The translations under genes were made by a program, and so were the position numbers. From contig NC_045138.2 in the NCBI RefSeq assembly GCF_008831285.2, forward strand, positions 10,798,571 to 10,862,570: a DNA stretch of 64,000 nucleotides, read 5' to 3'. This DNA is from Nymphaea colorata (lineage: Eukaryota; Streptophyta; Magnoliopsida; Nymphaeales; Nymphaeaceae). Within the stretch, counting starts at the first letter, position 1, and each line of letters starts with the position of its first letter. This document shows positions 60,181 through 64,000 of this stretch, in pieces. Below the pieces are notes generated by a model that was not told the DNA's origin, ran no database searches, and worked only from the letters and a program-made list of their open reading frames with translations.

Positions 60181-60599
60181 GCTTATAGCAGGGACAAGGC
60201 AAACCACATACAACACTTATGAACTGTGCTCAATGTTTTACATCAGAACCAGCTTCACATTAAGACCTCTAAATGTTTAGCTTCACATTAAGATCTCTAA
60301 ATGCTCATTCAGAATGAGGCAGATCTCATACCTAGGCCACGTAATCAGTCAGGGTAGAGTTAGCATGGAAGGAGAAAAAATTGAGGCCGTAAAGGAATGC
60401 AGAACACCCAAATCAGTGAGAGAACTGTGTGCATTCTTGGGCTTCACGGGATATTAGTTTGTCCACGGATATGGCACAATAGCTGCACTCCTTACTAAGA
60501 TGACAAATAAATGAAAATTTGCGTGGACTGAGAAGGCATATCAAGCGTTCCAATAGTTTAAACAGGCTGTCACCACTGCGCCTATATTACAATTACCCA

Positions 60600-60970
60600 A
60601 CTTCTAACAACCATTCATTGTGGAATCGAATATGTCAAACCAGGCATGGGTGCTATCTTGAGTGAAAACAGCCACTCAATAGCCTATTTCAATAAAGCCA
60701 TGGGCATCACCTTCAGCAGGCCAGCCTATGGAAGGGAGTTGATTGCCGTTGTCCTTGCCGTCCTCAAGTGGAAGCATTACCTCTTGGGATAGCAATTCGT
60801 GGTGCTAACTGACCATCAAAGGCTCAATTATTGCCTACAATAACCAGTGCCTGATACCGACACTGCAGAAATGGCTTCTCAAGTTAATAGGCTTCGACTT
60901 TGATGTACACTTCTGTAAGGAAAAAGAAAATGCTGCAGCCGACAGCCTCTCTAGGTCAGTACCACCACCG
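60600..60970 (+). pseudogene. chromovirus RNase H region
   Basis: HSIAYFNKAMGITFSRPAYG then RELIAVVLAVLKWKHYLLG and FVVLTDHQRLNY, with later LIGFDFDVHFCKEKENAAAD. Stops interrupt the frame. Confidence 0.75.
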
Positions 60971-61120
60971 ATGCCCAACCTGCTAACTCTGTCTCAAATG
61001 CAGGTTCAACTATACGATCATATCCTACGAGCACATCAAAGTTGTTTCAGTTCAACAACTAAAGACCAGTTAGCAGCCAATCGTCTCAAGGTATACGACT
61101 ACAAATAGAAATCCCCATAT

Positions 61121-62334
61121 TTGTATCATAGAGTACGCATTTATGTACCAGCAAAAGCATCCTTACCTCAAGTGCTCTTGGAGCACTATCACAATGATAG
61201 AGTTGCTAGGCATGAAGGAGTGGAGGCCACTTATAGAAGGATGCACCAAACTTTCTATTGGCTAGGGATGAAGCAATCTGTCAGGAATTTCGTGCTAACC
61301 TGCAATGTCTGCCAAAAGAACAAATACAAAACTATGAGGCTAGCTAGACTGCTACAGCTCCTTCCCACACCTGAGCTCATATGGGATGATATCCCTATGG
61401 ATTTTGCATAATAACTAACCTCGTCTAGAGGCAAATTAGTCAAATTGTTGTGGTAAACTGCCTCTCAAAATACGCCCATTTTGTAGCCCTGTCTCATCCT
61501 TATACCTCCAAGACTGGCGACTGCTTTCCAAGAAAACGTGGGAAAACTTCATGGAATGCCACAGACAATAACTAGTAAGAGGGACACCATTTTCTTCAGC
61601 AACTTTTGGAAGGAGTATTTTCGCATGCAGGGCATAACATTGCATATGAGCACCACCCATCACTCACAGACTATGGGCAAACAGAGGTCGTAAAGCTTTG
61701 TCTTGAAACATACTTGTGATGTTTTGTAGGTCAGAAACCCCGATTGTGGGTAGATTACTTATCATTGGCAGAGTCTTCTTACAATACCAGCTGGCATTCA
61801 TCCACCAGAACCATCCCTTTTGAAATTGTCTTTGGCAGGCCCCCTCCTGACATTCGTTGCTACCAACCAGGGACTGCTAGGGAACAAGAAGTTGATACTC
61901 GACTTAGGTGTTGTGATGCAGTCCTTAACGACTTAAAGGAGCACCTAGCAGCAGCTTGCAATCAAGTGGTCCTCCAATACGACCGCAGATATCACGAGCC
62001 ACACTTTGAAGAAGGGGATTAGGTATACTTGCAGAGACCCACTCACGGTGTAGGGTTTCGCCTACCCAAAGGATACAATAAGCTGGCCCCTCGCTACATC
62101 AGACCTTATAAGATTATTATGAAGATTGAAACTTTAGTCTATGAACTGCAGCTCCATGAAGGAAGTAACATTCATCCTGTCTTCCAAGTCTCAAAACTGA
62201 AGGTTTGCTCCCATCCACCCAATCTGGATGCAGTAGCCTCTCCTTCGATTGTTGAGGACCAGACCACACCTGAACCCTTCAGACGGGCATCCACAAGAAT
62301 AGTAACAACAATGGTTCCCTACATCACTAAATAA
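61121..62334 (+). pseudogene. chromovirus integrase
   Basis: The zinc domain HYHNDRVARHEGVEATYRRM continues to LTCNVCQKNK (H2C2 residues present). WDDIPMDFA has the first core Asp, then a decayed middle. WVDYLSLAESSYNTSWHSST, IPFEIVFGRPPP and the C-terminal LAPRYIRPYKIIMKIETLVY and HPVFQVSKLK follow. At least four stops or frame shifts occur. Confidence 0.8.
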
Positions 62335-62470
62335 CTAATTGAATGAAGTCGCCAGGAAGACATGCTACAACCTGGGAACCTGTGGAGGAGATTGCCAGGC
62401 GCTTTCCAAGTTTCACACCTTGAACACAAAGTGTTTCCAAAGGGGCAGATACCGTTAGGTGCAGACCTGA

Positions 62471-63299
62471 CAATGCCTTGTTCATGTCTTTATGTTTTTT
62501 GTTTTGTGTTAGTTTTGTTTATGTGCAACACTCACAGGCAGTTCAGGGGTCGGGTCATTAGTTAGGTCATGCAATAAACCCACCCACTTGCACAGATACG
62601 TATATGTAGCTCTTAAGGGGAATTTAAACCCTAAGAAATAAATGAGATTACTATCGAAGCTGGGCTTCATGTTACCTGTGTCTTTAAGACAGAACTATAA
62701 CATAGAGGGAGGCTGATAGCTGCTTGGTAGCTATCACACTCTTACACAAGTCATATGCTACTTTGAGACATTCATTATGAAGTTTTTTATAGTTAGGCTA
62801 CGCAAGCAGAGTTGCATGTGTTTTACGATTTTATGTATTGATTATAGAACATTATATGACCAAGTTGTGAAAAATAGATACTTTGTTGCAGCTTTATGTT
62901 ATCTATATGTAGGTACATCTACAAAGAGAGAGGGAGAGAGAGAGAGTCAATCCCAATTCATGTTTTCAGAAGTGTGCATCCCATGCTTCAATGGGTTTAG
63001 AAGTGTTCATGTGACAAAGTGGATTAGATTCATCTTTTGCTGTTATTTCCACTTCTTTTGTACCTTTCTATTTTGATGAGATCGGCAATGGAGCTGGCTT
63101 ATCAGAGAGCTTCCAGAAAACGTGGCACTTGAGCTTTTGGGATTGCACGCTTTTTAAAATTTGGTCAGTCTTTAATCACCCAAGCCATAAGGTTTGTTGG
63201 ATGCAACATGCATAATAAATATTAGTGGATGCAGCAGTTCATTGAATTCTTGAAGAGCTGCTATAATTGATTGGCTTTCATGTTACATGTCTTATATGT
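62471..63299. other. flank between chromovirus and release-factor remnant
   Basis: Possible 3' LTR sequence near the start, a short GA-rich tract at 62925-62946, and otherwise unassigned AT-rich sequence. Confidence 0.35.
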
Positions 63300-63535
63300 A
63301 GATGAAAGGAGTCATTTTGCTAACAAGATCAGGGCTCTTAAACATTTGAAAGCAAAACTACTTGTACTTACAGATCCGCAGAAAGTATCTGATATCACAA
63401 AGATTTCTATAGATGGCTGGCATTCGTGACCTTTGGCAGGAAGAGACACAGACAGCTATGTACATCATTAGGTTTGTACGTTTATTATGGAGCTATTTGG
63501 TAGTGGCAGGCCTACGGACATTGATGTTGGTTCCT
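63300..63535 (+). pseudogene. organellar RF2-type peptide chain release factor remnant
   Basis: After an acceptor-like ATGTAG the frame gives DERSHFANKIRALKHLKAKL followed by a segment ending QKVSDITKIS, then a stop. RDLWQEET occurs in the next frame and GSGRPTDIDVGSF after that. In class-I release factors of the RF2/PrfB family the segment after the GGQ region runs QxxRSxxxNKxxAxxxLKAKL, then SDI...W..(Q/E), then a conserved LRTG.ET..... block. The order matches, but three frames are needed, so I call it a decayed copy. An intron-containing gene with small undetected exons is a weaker alternative. The catalytic part upstream was not found. Confidence 0.45.
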
Positions 63536-64000
63536 TTTAGATGCATAGTGCTAAGGTCATTCTCAAATGTCCATGCAGTGGTTGTTAACCTGTGGAACTC
63601 ATCAGACCATCAAATTGTCTTCCATGTTTTCATGTTTAATACTGTTTTCTGATAATCCTGTTCTAGTTGAAAATGGTGAATGTTGATACTAATTGGTTGG
63701 TGTTGTTTTGTTCAGGTTTGGGTTACCAAGAGAGAGAGTTAGAAAGTGGGACTTGTTGCCCTGGAGAAGCTGAAGCTTGCAGTTAGTTGGTCATTTTTTT
63801 CATCCCCAAGTGTCAGGGTTATTTTTGTAATAGCTGATGCTTGATGCTAGTTAGCTTCTAGCAACAAAGAATGCGTATGGGATCCCTAAAAAGGTGATGC
63901 ATAATGTATTTAATGTTAATGTTTATCTACTTGTTGTGTTATTGGATGTACATGAGTTGTATCTAAAAGGATTCTACCGTGTTTTATGTACTGTTTTTTT
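63536..64000. other. right flank, no gene recognised
   Basis: T-rich sequence that may be the former 3' end of the release-factor remnant. No further domain is seen. Confidence 0.35.

Larger units (their letters stand above)
59200..62470 (+). mobile_element. degenerate Ty3/gypsy chromovirus-type retrotransposon
   Basis: Plus-strand fragments appear in gypsy order: protease (about 59271-59400), RT (about 59820-60180), RNase H (about 60600-60970), integrase zinc domain (61121-61411), integrase core and C-terminus (to about 62330), and a chromodomain-like tail, ATWEPVEEIARRFPSF at about 62362-62412. The chromodomain indicates the chromovirus branch, unlike the Tat element upstream. Stops and frameshifts are frequent. 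No gag was recognised and the LTRs were not delimited; 62470-62720 may hold part of the 3' LTR. Confidence 0.8.

Overview
The window is nuclear DNA of a seed plant, most likely an angiosperm. This rests on an intronless PLS-type pentatricopeptide-repeat (PPR) gene, an intron-containing SOSEKI/DUF966 gene, decayed plant gene copies, plant Ty3/gypsy and Ty1/copia retrotransposons, a CACTA fragment, a tRNA-derived SINE and many (TA)n and (GA)n microsatellites. The background is AT-rich. The species cannot be fixed from the sequence alone.

Layout. 0.5-1.3 kb: remnant of a SKU5-similar multicopper-oxidase-like gene (minus). 3.6 and 4.9 kb: a MITE-like inverted repeat and a SINE with target-site duplications. 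6.26-7.72 kb: intact PPR gene (minus). 8.2-11.7 kb: decayed Ty1/copia element (minus), next to a CACTA transposase fragment at 12.5-12.8 kb. 14.5-34.5 kb: one 20-kb Ty3/gypsy Tat-lineage element (minus) with two LTRs over 3 kb, gag, protease, reverse transcriptase, RNase H, a second archaeal-type RNase H and integrase, plus extra leader ORFs. 34.5-47.2 kb: gene-poor, with a truncated U2 snRNA copy. 47.2-56.5 kb: five-exon SOSEKI gene (minus) with an intron of about 6.4 kb. 59.2-62.5 kb: decayed chromovirus-type gypsy element (plus). 63.3-63.6 kb: remnant resembling an organellar class-I peptide chain release factor of the RF2 type.

The standout is a 3.58-kb block at 19325-22900 lodged inside the integrase gene of the Tat element. 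It carries an uninterrupted 943-codon ORF for a protein-primed family-B DNA polymerase of the kind found on linear mitochondrial plasmids. All exonuclease and polymerase motifs are present, and repeated inverted blocks lie on both sides. The integrase codons read cleanly up to both edges, so this is a precise insertion of plasmid- or mitochondrion-derived DNA into a nuclear retrotransposon. The host element is full of stops and frameshifts while the polymerase frame is open, which implies a recent arrival or retained function.

Only two nuclear genes look functional: the PPR gene (organellar RNA processing) and the SOSEKI gene (cell polarity). Nothing suggests they work together. Everything else is mobile-element or pseudogene material.
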